Shown: in pieces, positions 6,460-14,903 of the stretch
Numbering within the stretch: position 1 is the first letter of the stretch
Layout: every line of letters begins with the position of its first letter
Source of the DNA: AC-32 sp038237925
Lineage (GTDB): Bacteria > Actinomycetota > Thermoleophilia > Gaiellales > Gaiellaceae
Assembly (NCBI GenBank): GCA_038237925.1
Contig: JBBRYF010000012.1
Span: 10,631 to 74,630 of the forward strand
DNA: 64,000 bases
Direction of reading: 5' to 3'
The notes under the pieces: generated by a model
Seen by the model: only the letters and a program-made list of their open reading frames with translations
What the model was told of the DNA's origin: nothing
Databases searched by the model: none
Translations under genes and position numbers: made by a program

Positions 6460-7644
6460 TCAGTCCGGTAGAAGCGGCATCTCGATTCCGCGGCTCCGAT
6501 CGAGGAGCACCGCGCGGCTGACGGCCGCGGTGCCGAAGCGCCGCCGCACCTCGTCGATCGCCGCGTCGAGCGCGTCACTGCAGCGAGGGTCGAAGGGCAG
6601 CGCGAGCTGCACCGCGCCGTGCTCCAGGTTGCCGACGGCCACTCCGATGAGCGTGATCCCACGACGCTCGATCAGCGGCGTCGCGTCCGCGAGCAGCCCC
6701 CGCGCGGCGCAGAGGATCGCGTGGGTGCCTGCCGTCGCGTACGGGAGCGTGTGCGAGCGCGTAACGCGTGAGAAGTCATCGAAGCGGACGCGCAGCGTGA
6801 CCGTGCGCCCGGCACGGTGGGCGAAGCGCATCCGGCGCGTGACGCGGTCGACGAGGCCGACCAGCGCGGCGTCGACGTCTTCGGGGGAGCTCGGCGACCG
6901 TCCGAGCGCACGCTGGGCGCCAATCGAGCCGCGTCGCCGCCTTGGCCGCACCCGCCGAGGGTCGCGGTTGTGCGCGAGGGCGTACAGGTGCCGCCCGACG
7001 GCACGGCCGAGCAGCAAGACGAGGGCGCCCTCGCCGAAGCGCGCGAGCTCGCCCACCGTCGTGACGCCGAGCTCACCGAGTCGACGCTCGGTGACCGGCC
7101 CGACACCCCAGAGAGCCTCGACCGGAAGCGGATGGAGGAACGCCAGCTCGCGATCGGGCGGCACCGCCAGGAGTCCATTGGGCTTCGCGACGGCGCTCGC
7201 CACTTTCGCGAGGAACTTCGTCCTCGCGATGCCGACGGTGATCGGCAGTCCCACGCGCTCGCGCACGTCGGCGCGTAGGCGGGCGGCGATCTCGACCGGA
7301 GTTCCGGAGAGACGCTCGAGCCCGCGGACGTCGAGAAACGCCTCGTCGATCGACAGCCCCTCGACCAAAGGCGTCGCGTCGTCGAAGACTGCGTGGAGAG
7401 CCCTGCTCGCCTCGACGTAGGCCGTCATGCGCGGCCTGACGACGATCGCCTGCGGGCACAGCCGCCGCGCCAGCCGGATGCCCATCGGCGTCCGGACGCC
7501 GTGCGCCTTCGCCTCGTAGCTGGCGGCGAGCACGACGCCGGCGCCGACGAGCACCGGCCGTCCGCGAACGCGCGGATCGTCCCGCTGCTCGACCGCGGCG
7601 AAGAACGAGTCCACATCGGCGTGCAGGATCGTGGCGGCCGCCAG
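6460..7644 (-). CDS. dinB: DNA polymerase IV (Y-family, lesion bypass)
   Basis: An error-prone Y-family polymerase that copies past damaged bases. The N-terminus ILHADVDSFFAAVEQRDD holds the first metal-binding aspartate and the steric-gate region. LSIDEAFLDV supplies the other catalytic acids. A thumb helix-hairpin-helix (LPVEALWGVGPVTERRLGELG) and a little-finger domain follow. The product is 394 residues if translation starts at the CTG at 7644-7642. That codon is chosen because AAGGAGGA lies six bases upstream and no ATG, GTG or TTG occurs in frame between the LexA box and the conserved ILHADVD. It has no obvious clamp-binding peptide at the C-terminus. It shares the LexA box at 7661-7680 with the divergent exonuclease gene, so SOS control is expected. 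Confidence 0.92.
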   Translation of the reverse strand: MAAATILHADVDSFFAAVEQRDDPRVRGRPVLVGAGVVLAASYEAKAHGVRTPMGIRLARRLCPQAIVVRPRMTAYVEASRALHAVFDDATPLVEGLSIDEAFLDVRGLERLSGTPVEIAARLRADVRERVGLPITVGIARTKFLAKVASAVAKPNGLLAVPPDRELAFLHPLPVEALWGVGPVTERRLGELGVTTVGELARFGEGALVLLLGRAVGRHLYALAHNRDPRRVRPRRRRGSIGAQRALGRSPSSPEDVDAALVGLVDRVTRRMRFAHRAGRTVTLRVRFDDFSRVTRSHTLPYATAGTHAILCAARGLLADATPLIERRGITLIGVAVGNLEHGAVQLALPFDPRCSDALDAAIDEVRRRFGTAAVSRAVLLDRSRGIEMPLLPD

Positions 7645-7660
7645 CGCTCTCCTCCTTGCA

Positions 7661-7680
7661 AATCGAACGTATGTTCGATT
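7661..7680. promoter_or_regulatory. LexA (SOS) box shared by dinB and the exonuclease/GIY-YIG gene
   Basis: A perfect palindrome with 8-bp arms around GTAT. Its core CGAACGTATGTTCG matches the Gram-positive/actinobacterial LexA consensus CGAAC-N4-GTTCG exactly. It lies 17 bp before the dinB start and 10 bp before the start of the divergent gene, so one bound LexA dimer could repress both. Confidence 0.9.
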
Positions 7681-7690
7681 GTATCGAGGA

Positions 7691-9391
7691 ATGCAACTGT
7701 CGCTCGACGCACTCGACCGGCTCGTGGAGACGCTCGAGGAGCGCGGGCCGCTGTCGGCCGTCGAGGCGGCGCGGTCGCTCTTTGCGACCTCGTCGATCCC
7801 CACGAGCCTTGCGGTCTCGCTGCTCACCGAGGTCACCGCCGGCGACAGCAGGCTCGCCTGTACCGGTGCGTCGGTGGCCCTCGCCGGCGAGGGCGCCGAT
7901 CCGCCTCTCGACGAGGCGGAGTTCGTCGTCTTCGACCTCGAGACGACCGGGCTCTCCCCCGCGCGCGACCGGATCTGCGAGGTGGGCGCGGTGCGCGTGC
8001 GGGCGCTCGAGCTCGTCGACTCGTTCCAGTCGCTCGTGAACCCAGGCGTGGCGCTGCCGGCGCCCGTCGCACGGCTGACGGGGCTGCACGAGGCCGAGCT
8101 TCGACGCGCGCCAGGCGCCAGGCGCGTCGTCGGGCAGTTCCGGAGCTTCGCGGGCGACGGGCTTCTGGTCGCACACAACGCGGGCTTCGACCAGCGTTTC
8201 CTCGAAGCGCAGCTGCAGCGGCGCCTCTCGGAGCCGCCGCTCTGCACAGCGGCGCTGGCACGGCGACTCCTCGAGGGCCGCGCGCGCCGGGTCAGTCTGG
8301 CCTCGCTCGCGCACTTCTTCGGCGTCTCGACCCAACCGTGCCACCGCGCGCTGCCGGATGCCGAGGCGACCGCGGAGGTGCTCATACGCCTGATCGGCCT
8401 GGCGCAGGAGCTCGGCGCGAGGCGGCTCTCCGAGCTTCGATCGCTCGCGGCCCCGCGTAAGCGGCGCGTGTACGGAAAGCGCCCGCTCGCCCACGGCGCA
8501 CCGACGAGACCGGGCGTCTACCTGTTCCGCGACCGGCACGACCAGGTCCTCTACGTCGGACGGGCTCGAGACCTGCGCGCCCGGCTCCGTTCGTACTTTC
8601 ACGGCGAGCGCCAGCGGCCGTCGGTCGAAGCGGCGTTGCACGCGCTCGAGCGGATCGAGTGGCGCGTGCAGGGCTCCGAGCTCGAGGCGGCACTCGAAGA
8701 GCTGCGGCTGATCCGCGAGCTACAGCCGCCCGCGAACTCGCGCAGTCGCAAGAAGACGCACGGCCTGTACCTGCGGCGCCGTGGCGACGACTTCGTCGTC
8801 ACGAAGACGCCGACGCCGCGCGGCCCGATCGGCAGCCGGCGCGAGGCTTCGTCGGCGGCGCGAGCCCTCGCGCTGAGCACACCGGACGAGCTCGAGCGCC
8901 TGCTCGAGGGTGGGCCGCTGCCGCGCCTGCACGATCGGCTCGCGCAGCTCTCCGAGAGCCTCCGCTACGAAGAGGCGGCCCGCCTACGGGACAGGATCGA
9001 GGCGCTGGAGCACGTCGTCGAGCGGCTTCGTCGCCTCGAACGCCTGCGGTCACTCGAGGCGTGCCTCGTCGCGCCGGGTCTCGAGCGGGAGTGGCAGCAG
9101 GCGTTCTTCGTCTCTGGCGGCGCACTCCAAGCGGTTCGAGCTCTCCCACCCGGGCCGGGCGCGCTGATCGAGATCGAGGCGGGACTGGCGCGGTGTCGTG
9201 CGGGTCGCCGTCTCACAGACGAGACGCTGACCCCGGAGCAGGCCGAGGATCTCGTACTCCTCGACGGGTTCGTACGCCGCCCGCCGCCCGAAGTCACGGT
9301 GCTGCCACTCGACCGGAGTGCGATCGCCGCCTACTTGCGGCCCAGGAGCGCGGGCTTGAATCCGCGGCGCCCTCGAGGCATTCGCAGGTAG
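7691..9391 (+). CDS. DEDD 3'-5' exonuclease fused to a UvrC-type GIY-YIG nuclease domain
   Basis: A 566-residue fusion of the kind seen in mycobacterial Rv2191-like proteins. After a short helical N-terminus, a DnaQ-like exonuclease runs from about 75 to 245: FDLETTGLSP gives the first two acids, then HNAGFDQRFL, then HRALPDAEAT. A GIY-YIG domain follows at about 270-350 (PGVYLFRDRHDQVLYVGRARDL), as in the N-terminus of UvrC/Cho. A UVR-like coiled segment (LRYEEAARLRDRIEALEHV) lies near 420-450. The role is inferred to be nucleotide-excision or repair nuclease work under SOS control, given the LexA box ten bases upstream and the divergent dinB. The ATG at 7691 has GAGGA directly against it, so it may be read leaderless. 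The 3' end overlaps the convergent gene by 61 bp. Confidence 0.85.
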   Translation: MQLSLDALDRLVETLEERGPLSAVEAARSLFATSSIPTSLAVSLLTEVTAGDSRLACTGASVALAGEGADPPLDEAEFVVFDLETTGLSPARDRICEVGAVRVRALELVDSFQSLVNPGVALPAPVARLTGLHEAELRRAPGARRVVGQFRSFAGDGLLVAHNAGFDQRFLEAQLQRRLSEPPLCTAALARRLLEGRARRVSLASLAHFFGVSTQPCHRALPDAEATAEVLIRLIGLAQELGARRLSELRSLAAPRKRRVYGKRPLAHGAPTRPGVYLFRDRHDQVLYVGRARDLRARLRSYFHGERQRPSVEAALHALERIEWRVQGSELEAALEELRLIRELQPPANSRSRKKTHGLYLRRRGDDFVVTKTPTPRGPIGSRREASSAARALALSTPDELERLLEGGPLPRLHDRLAQLSESLRYEEAARLRDRIEALEHVVERLRRLERLRSLEACLVAPGLEREWQQAFFVSGGALQAVRALPPGPGALIEIEAGLARCRAGRRLTDETLTPEQAEDLVLLDGFVRRPPPEVTVLPLDRSAIAAYLRPRSAGLNPRRPRGIRR

Positions 9392-9804
9392 AGCAGGAGC
9401 GCGGCCGCGAGCGGTACGAGGATCGCGACGGCCAGCGCCACAGGGTGCGATCTGCCCGAGCCGGCCCTTGCGACAGAAGCTGTCGCTGCGCGTGACCGGC
9501 GCGGGAAGGTGATTCTCGCGGCGGCCGCCCGGTGAACGAACCCGTTGCGGAGTCGCAGCTGCGCTCGCCACGGGCCGCGAGGAAGTCGCTTGTCGAGCCG
9601 CACCGTTGCCTCCTCCTTGTGGCCGGGCGCAAGGTTGGGCCCGAGCTCGACGGCGAACGGCCCGGCGCGCAGACCCCCCGGCCCGCGCGAAAGAGTGAGC
9701 GTGCCGCTGATGCCGAGCGTACGACGGCCGGTGTTGCGGATCTTCGTGACGACGAGCAGCCGGCCGGTGCGCGAGCGCTTTGCGTGGCACTCGTTCGCGC
9801 GCAA
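9331..9804 (-). CDS. C-terminal part of a cell-surface DUF916-like protein with a membrane anchor
   Basis: 157 residues. An immunoglobulin-like beta domain (VVTKIRNTGRRTLGISGTLTL, then PNLAPGHKEEATVRLDKRLP) is followed by a single transmembrane helix (VALAVAILVPLAAALLLYL) and a basic tail, so the domain would sit outside the cell. Full-length relatives carry a signal peptide and a first domain of about 150 residues. Here the frame begins with a weak TTG at 9804 and remains open only to the stop of the upstream gene, so the N-terminal half is missing. It is probably a truncated remnant, although the remaining domain is intact. Confidence 0.5.
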   Translation of the reverse strand: MRANECHAKRSRTGRLLVVTKIRNTGRRTLGISGTLTLSRGPGGLRAGPFAVELGPNLAPGHKEEATVRLDKRLPRGPWRAQLRLRNGFVHRAAAARITFPRRSRAATASVARAGSGRSHPVALAVAILVPLAAALLLYLRMPRGRRGFKPALLGRK

Positions 9805-9845
9805 GGGCCGGGCGGGTTCGCCGGCCCTCGCGCGCTGAGGTCGTC

Positions 9846-10175
9846 CTAGCGCTTGATGAGGTTGTGGATCTCGACCAGCTCGGGCCGGCCGTCGAGCTCG
9901 ATGCCGACGTCCTTCAGGACCGGCATGAGCCGCTCGCCGAACGAGTCGAGCTCCTCGCGCGAATCCCAGATCTCGCTCACGCGCAGGGTTCCGTTGGACT
10001 TGAACGCGACGTGGAAGTCGAGTCCTTCGGGCAACCAGTCGCCCGACTTCTCCAGCCGACGGATCGTCTCGTCGTACTGGTCGGTGCTCACGTTGCCTGC
10101 GGTCGTGAAGCGGGCGAGGACCTTCGTCTTGTGATCGCCCATGACCGGCGTCTCGGACCTTTCGGTGGTGGCCAT
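9846..10175 (-). CDS. small dimeric alpha/beta-barrel-like protein
   Basis: A 109-residue soluble protein. The ATG at 10175 is preceded by AAGGAGG at seven bases, which settles the start against a longer frame reaching 10283. The pattern (KTKVLARFTTAGNVSTDQYDETIRRLEKSG, then FHVAFKSNGTLRVSEIWDSREELDSFGERL) fits the antibiotic-biosynthesis-monooxygenase or stress-response dimeric barrel fold, with WDSREELDSF as the hallmark helix start. The function is unknown. Confidence 0.65.
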   Translation of the reverse strand: MATTERSETPVMGDHKTKVLARFTTAGNVSTDQYDETIRRLEKSGDWLPEGLDFHVAFKSNGTLRVSEIWDSREELDSFGERLMPVLKDVGIELDGRPELVEIHNLIKR

Positions 10176-10318
10176 GTGATGGCCTCCTTCATATGGATGC
10201 TCCTGACCGAGCCGACCTGCAACCAACACTTGGTGCTGCGCTCGCTGAAAGGCGAGGTGTCTAAGCCAGAATGCACTGCCCAAGCTAGCAGGTTCCCGCC
10301 GGCGCGGGGCTCGGCCTC

Positions 10319-10450
10319 CTAAGTCGTGAAGCGCGGCCGCCGCGCCGGGACCGGGCGGCGGTACTCGAAGACGCGCCAGATGCGCCGCGACATGACGGGC
10401 TGAGCAGGCAACCGCCGCCGAGCCGTCGTCACCGCGAACCCGGGCTTCAT
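10319..10450 (-). CDS. 43-residue basic peptide coupled to the repeat protein
   Basis: The ATG at 10450 overlaps the TGA of the large secreted protein (ATGA), so it would be translated by re-initiation. The product is strongly basic (RRRLPAQPVMSRRIWRVFEYRRP) and has no signal or membrane segment. No family is recognised. Overlap and composition favour a real gene, but a chance ORF cannot be excluded. Confidence 0.4.
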   Translation of the reverse strand: MKPGFAVTTARRRLPAQPVMSRRIWRVFEYRRPVPARRPRFTT

Positions 10451-13362
10451 CGCACCTTCACCGATCCGTACGCTGGCTGGTAGCCCGCCTTTGTCGCGCG
10501 GAACACGAGCTTGCCACGTTTCTTCGGCTTCACGGTGAAGACCACCTGGCCCCTCGCGTTCGTGCGCTTCGACAGCGCACGGAGTCCCGCGCCGGTGACG
10601 CGGACGCGGACCCCGGCGACGCCGCGACTCTGGCCGTCGACCACCCGCGCCGTCACCCGGCCGGCGTGCCTCCGGCGGGCGAAGCCGGAGACGGTCAGGC
10701 GCAGCTGGGGCTGGAGCCTGATCTGCTGAGACTGCGTCCAGTCGCCCTGGTTCCGGTCCTCGTCGACCCCGGCGACGCGCCAGTAGAGCGTGCCACCGGC
10801 CTGGTAGCCGTACTGCGTCATCGTCGGCGCATAGCTCGTGTTGTCGGTCGAGACCGACTCGACGACCCGGCTGAAGTCGGGCGTCGACGAGATCTGCACC
10901 TTGTACTCCTTGACGCCGAGCCGCGGATCCCAGCTGAGGAGGACGTGATCCTTCGCGCTGTCGGTGCGCGCGTTCGCGGGCTCGCCGATCGTGCGCGTGA
11001 AGGACTGGGTGGCCGAGTACGGTCCCGGGACGGTCCCGGAGGCGTCCTTCGGGAACTCGGCGCGGACGCGCCAATGCCAGACGCCGGTGCCGGTCATCTT
11101 GATGAACGACGCGACGGGTGTGCGGAAGCTGGTGAAGTCGCGGTGCGTGCCGTCGGGCTGGTCGACCGAGAGGTCGTACGAGGCCGCGCCTTGGATCGAG
11201 CTCCAGGCCCAGACGGGGAGCGCCTCGCCCTTGACGGGATTCGCCGAGCTCGGCACGGGCGCGGCGAGCTTCTTCTGGAAGGTCCCGGTCGCCGACCAGG
11301 TGAGGCCGGTCAGGTTCTCGTCGTCGGCCCGGACGCGCCAGTAGAGGACGGTATCGGCGGGGTACGTCGTGTCGCTCGAGTACGAGGTCGCGTCGGTTAC
11401 CACGTCGTCGAGCGGGGCGCCGAAGGTCGGATCGGCGGCGACCTGAAGTCGGTACCGGCGCGCGCCCAGCGTGGGCGTCCAGCGGAAGGTCGGCTGGTCG
11501 AGGAAGGCCTGGACGCCGACGGGCGAGACGAGCGAGGGCGGCGTGGACTGCTTCTGGAACGAGCCCTTGGCCGAGTTCGGCAGGTCGAGGGGCAGCGCGT
11601 CGCTGCCGTTCGACGCGGACGCAGGCAGGACGGCCCAGTAGAACGTCGTGGTCTCGTCGGCGTAGGTCGTCGGCTTGAGCGAGTTCCGCGGCGCGTAGGC
11701 GGGGACGCGGGTGAACGCTTCGTCGATCACGTTGCTGAAGTTCGCGTCCTTCGCGATCACGACGTAGTACGCGTTCGCGCCGGCCAGAGGCTTCCAGGTG
11801 AAGAGCGGCGTGCGGAGCGTCGTCGTGCCGGTCAAAGGCTCCAGGTAGTCACCCGCGCAGGGGTAGCCGAACGCGCATGGCGCGGAGGCAGCGGGATCGG
11901 CCGGATCCGGGTAGGCAGACCACGTGAACGCGGGGCCGACCGGACCGGTCGAGTCGACGTCGCCGTTCTGGAGGTACGTGTAGTCGCCCCAGACCTCCTG
12001 GCTGCCCGGCGCGCGGTCGCTGCGCGCCCGGACGCGGAAGCAGTACGTGCCGGGCGTGAGCGTCGGAATTTGGTCGACGGCCAGTGTCCCCTGCCACACG
12101 ACCGGATTGGACGACGTGGCGCTGAACGGCGTCCACTCGGGCACCGAGGTCTTCTTCAGGTAGCTCGCCGTCGCCCAGGAGCACGCGGTTCCGGTCCAGT
12201 CGGCGACCTGCACCTCGTAGCTCGCCGCGCCCGGCACGGCATCCCAGCGCACGACCGGGACTCGCGTCTGGTAGCCGGCGGTGCCGGGGTCGACGTCGGT
12301 CCCCGGGTCGCCGAGGTTGTCGCGCATGCGCAGGTTCTTGATGCTCGTCCCCGTCACGGGCCCGGCGGGGCCGACCTTGTCGAAGGTCTTCGTGAAGGAC
12401 CCGCCGTAGTTCCAGACGCCGGCGTTGCCGTCGGGGTCGAGCGCGCGGACGCGCCAGTAGAAGACGTTGTCCTTGAAGACCTCGGTCGGCGAGAGCGAGG
12501 TCGCGATCGTCGTGCCCGTGCAGCAGACCTTCGAGCCAGGCGCGAAGTCCGACGACGAGTTGATCTCGACCTCGTACTTCGCAGCACCGGGAACCGGGTT
12601 CCACGAGAAGCGCGGGTCGTAGGCCTCGGGCGCGAGGTTCAGGTCGTCCAGCTGCGTCGCGGTCACCGACGACCAGAGCCACGAGAACGATGCGACGGGA
12701 GTGGCGACGCCACGGTTCCCCTCAGCATCGACCGGCATCACGCTCCAGTAGTACGAGCCGGGAGCAAGCGCCGCCGTGATCGCGGCCGAGGTGGCCGAGA
12801 CGTTTGGCGCGCCCTTCGGATCGTCTTGGTTCTGGTAGTGGAACACGAGCGAGCCGAGCGTCGGGTCGCTCGCGACCGAGACGAGGTAGTGCGCGGCGCC
12901 GGCGATCCCCGACCAGCGGAGCACGACGGGCTTCGAGGGGAACGAGAGGGAGTCGCCCGAGCTGGGAGTCTGCAGCGCCGGCCGCAGGTTCCAGAGCTTG
13001 CGGAAGGAGCGCGGCTGCGTCCACGCCGAGGCGTCCCCGGCCGCGTTCGTCGCTCGAACGCGCCACCAGTACGTGCCGTTGGGGACCGTCATCTGCAGCG
13101 TCGCCCTCGTGTTCCGCGTGAAGAAGTGATCCTTGCCCTCGCCGAGGACGGGTGAGTTCATGCCGGCGTCGGCGCTGATCTGGAACTCGTACTTGTCAGC
13201 GCCCGCGACAGGCGTCCAGGCAAAGGCGGGGAGGAACTGGACGACGGCGCCGGCGCCCGGGGCGAGTTGTGCGGGACGCGTTACCGCGGCGCGAGCCGGT
13301 CCCGCCGTCAGGAACGAGATGACGGCAAATGCTGCGGCGAGAAGTCTGCGGTCGGCGGCCAT
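10447..13362 (-). CDS. secreted fibronectin-type-III-like repeat protein
   Basis: 971 residues. The N-terminal signal peptide (MAADRRLLAAAFAVISFLTAGPARA) shows export. The body is about eight or nine beta-sandwich repeats of some 90-110 residues. Each has a core pattern of A-x-x-Y-x-V-Q-I-S/A-x-D-x-x-F ending in T-Y/F-Y-W-R-V-R-A-x-D (for example WWRVRATNAAGD, YWRVRALDPDGN, YWRVRADDENLTG). The last 90 residues form a different immunoglobulin-like domain (RVTGAGLRALSKRTNARGQV). The ATG at 13362 is selected because the signal peptide starts there. The function is unknown but is likely extracellular binding or a wall-associated structure. A 43-residue peptide gene overlaps its stop. Confidence 0.75.
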   Translation of the reverse strand: MAADRRLLAAAFAVISFLTAGPARAAVTRPAQLAPGAGAVVQFLPAFAWTPVAGADKYEFQISADAGMNSPVLGEGKDHFFTRNTRATLQMTVPNGTYWWRVRATNAAGDASAWTQPRSFRKLWNLRPALQTPSSGDSLSFPSKPVVLRWSGIAGAAHYLVSVASDPTLGSLVFHYQNQDDPKGAPNVSATSAAITAALAPGSYYWSVMPVDAEGNRGVATPVASFSWLWSSVTATQLDDLNLAPEAYDPRFSWNPVPGAAKYEVEINSSSDFAPGSKVCCTGTTIATSLSPTEVFKDNVFYWRVRALDPDGNAGVWNYGGSFTKTFDKVGPAGPVTGTSIKNLRMRDNLGDPGTDVDPGTAGYQTRVPVVRWDAVPGAASYEVQVADWTGTACSWATASYLKKTSVPEWTPFSATSSNPVVWQGTLAVDQIPTLTPGTYCFRVRARSDRAPGSQEVWGDYTYLQNGDVDSTGPVGPAFTWSAYPDPADPAASAPCAFGYPCAGDYLEPLTGTTTLRTPLFTWKPLAGANAYYVVIAKDANFSNVIDEAFTRVPAYAPRNSLKPTTYADETTTFYWAVLPASASNGSDALPLDLPNSAKGSFQKQSTPPSLVSPVGVQAFLDQPTFRWTPTLGARRYRLQVAADPTFGAPLDDVVTDATSYSSDTTYPADTVLYWRVRADDENLTGLTWSATGTFQKKLAAPVPSSANPVKGEALPVWAWSSIQGAASYDLSVDQPDGTHRDFTSFRTPVASFIKMTGTGVWHWRVRAEFPKDASGTVPGPYSATQSFTRTIGEPANARTDSAKDHVLLSWDPRLGVKEYKVQISSTPDFSRVVESVSTDNTSYAPTMTQYGYQAGGTLYWRVAGVDEDRNQGDWTQSQQIRLQPQLRLTVSGFARRRHAGRVTARVVDGQSRGVAGVRVRVTGAGLRALSKRTNARGQVVFTVKPKKRGKLVFRATKAGYQPAYGSVKVR

Positions 13363-13447
13363 GGTGTCGAGAGAGACGAGCTCGGCCGCAGAGCTGTGAG
13401 TTCGTCCGTATGTCTCGAAACCACCATCGGGGTCGGTCGCGAATCGG

Positions 13448-14587
13448 TCATCCCTCGGTCGAGGGGATTTTGCCCTCGCGGCCGAGGAGTCCCCGCACGC
13501 CGCGTCCGCGCTCGGCCGGCGGATCCTCGCGTGACGCCTCCTGGGCGGGCAGCGCCTGCTCGAGCTCGGCCACCCGCGCGGCGAGCTCGTCTCCGCGGGC
13601 CCGGCTTTCGGCGAGCTCCTGCTCGAGCTCCTGTGCGCGGGCGCGAGCCGCATTCACCTCGGCGGACGCGGCCTCGGCACGGCGACCGCTCGCGGCCTCG
13701 ACGCGCACGAGCCGCGCGAGCTCGCGCAGCGGCGCATCGACCGGGCCGCGACGCGGATGGACCGCGTCGAGTGCCGCGACGAGCTCCTGTGCGTGCCGTC
13801 GCGCGTCGTGCGCGCGGGCGAGCTCGCGGTTTGCCGGCCCCATTGCCGGGTCGTAGGCTTCGAGATCCGCGCGGAGCCGGTCGAAGGTGGTCGCCGTCGG
13901 CTCGGCGCGGCCGGAGAAGCCGTCCGCCTCGAGTAGGTCGTAGCGCTCGGAGGTCACCCAGCCGTCGCCGCCCTCGTCGCCGTAGACGTACGCGGGCAGG
14001 CCCGACGCCATCGCGTCGAGCACTTCCCGGCCCCGCCCGATCGCGAGGTCCGGGTCGCCCTTGGTCTCGATCCCCGCGCCGGCGCAGGCCCGTTGCAGCA
14101 TGCCGCGCCGATAGTCGGAGAGCCGGTCGACGGAAAGCCGCGCCCGGCGCGGGCGCTCCGGCAGCGGTTCGCGCTCGGCCAGCCGCCCGAGGTCGACCGG
14201 GCGGCGGAGCCGGACGAGCTCTTGCGGCAGCGCGGCCGCCCGTGCCTGCTCCGCGCCGCGCTCGTCGAAGACGACCACGCTCGCGACCACGCCGGCGAGC
14301 TGCGGCGGGAGCCAGACCGCCTCGCCGTCGCCGTGCGCCGCGAAGAGCTGAGGCGTGAGCGGGTAGAGGTCGGCGAGGAGGAGCGCCGCGTAGGCGTCCT
14401 GCGCGTAGATCACGTCAGGCGCGAGTGGAAGGTCGCGGTCGACGCCGACGACGCGAAGCTCCTCCGGCGGCGGCACCGGATCGGCCGCGAAAACGCGTAC
14501 CTCGTGCCCGAGCCGCTCGAGGTGCTCGGAGACCACGACCAGATACGGGCGCGGCTCAAGCGCCTGCGTGCCGACGAGGATCTCCAC
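13448..14587 (-). CDS. glycosyltransferase-like protein with a C-terminal coiled coil
   Basis: 379 residues. The N-terminal 250 resemble a GT-B (GT4-like) glycosyltransferase: a Rossmann start (EILVGTQALEPRPYLVVVSEHLERLGHEV), and near residues 190-215 the acceptor/donor region with GREVLDAMASGLPAYVYG. That segment is like the E-x7-E or E/A-rich nucleotide-sugar site of GT4 enzymes, but the usual EAMA glutamate is replaced. From about 285 the chain becomes a long coiled coil (ARARAQELEQELAESRARGDELAARVAELEQAL). The substrate is not known. The catalytic residues are incomplete by eye, so it may be a non-catalytic relative. Confidence 0.55.
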   Translation of the reverse strand: MEILVGTQALEPRPYLVVVSEHLERLGHEVRVFAADPVPPPEELRVVGVDRDLPLAPDVIYAQDAYAALLLADLYPLTPQLFAAHGDGEAVWLPPQLAGVVASVVVFDERGAEQARAAALPQELVRLRRPVDLGRLAEREPLPERPRRARLSVDRLSDYRRGMLQRACAGAGIETKGDPDLAIGRGREVLDAMASGLPAYVYGDEGGDGWVTSERYDLLEADGFSGRAEPTATTFDRLRADLEAYDPAMGPANRELARAHDARRHAQELVAALDAVHPRRGPVDAPLRELARLVRVEAASGRRAEAASAEVNAARARAQELEQELAESRARGDELAARVAELEQALPAQEASREDPPAERGRGVRGLLGREGKIPSTEG

Positions 14588-14655
14588 TGCGCCGATTATC
14601 CCCGCAGGCCGGACGGTGAGGGCGTCAACTCGGCGCCCTCACCGTCTGTCGCGGC

Positions 14656-14901
14656 TCACGCCCGCTTGCTCGTGCGCTTCGCCGGCTTCGCGCGCTTCGG
14701 CGTGGTCTTTGCTGGCTCGATGTGTGTGTCGAGCTCGCGCGACAACCGCTCGAGCTCCTGCCGTGCCTTGGTCAACTGCTCGAGCTGCGCCTTGAGCCTG
14801 GCCTCGGCCTGGTCGAGCAGGTCGTGCGACGCCAGGTACTGCGACTTGAGGTAGTGGAGCTGGGCCGGCCCCAGGTCCTTGAACACCGACTGCTCGGCCA
14901 T
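14656..14901 (-). CDS. small coiled-coil protein with a lysine-rich tail
   Basis: 81 residues: about 55 form a coiled coil (LKSQYLASHDLLDQAEARLKAQLEQL), then a basic tail of K-R-A-K-P-A-K repeats reminiscent of histone-like tails. The ATG at 14901 lies two bases after the stop of the Pro/Tyr/Cys-rich gene, so the two form an operon. It may bind nucleic acid or an acidic surface. No family is recognised. Confidence 0.6.
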   Translation of the reverse strand: MAEQSVFKDLGPAQLHYLKSQYLASHDLLDQAEARLKAQLEQLTKARQELERLSRELDTHIEPAKTTPKRAKPAKRTSKRA

Positions 14902-14903
14902 GG

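Noticed and set aside
10666..13155. 829-residue open frame opposite the fibronectin-like gene
   Set aside because: It is rich in Arg, Gly, Ala and Val with no motifs, a typical antisense shadow of a GC-rich gene.
13453..13475. CCCTCG-GT-CGAGGG hairpin followed by T residues
   Set aside because: It lies inside the end of the glycosyltransferase-like gene and the T-run is on the strand with no upstream gene.
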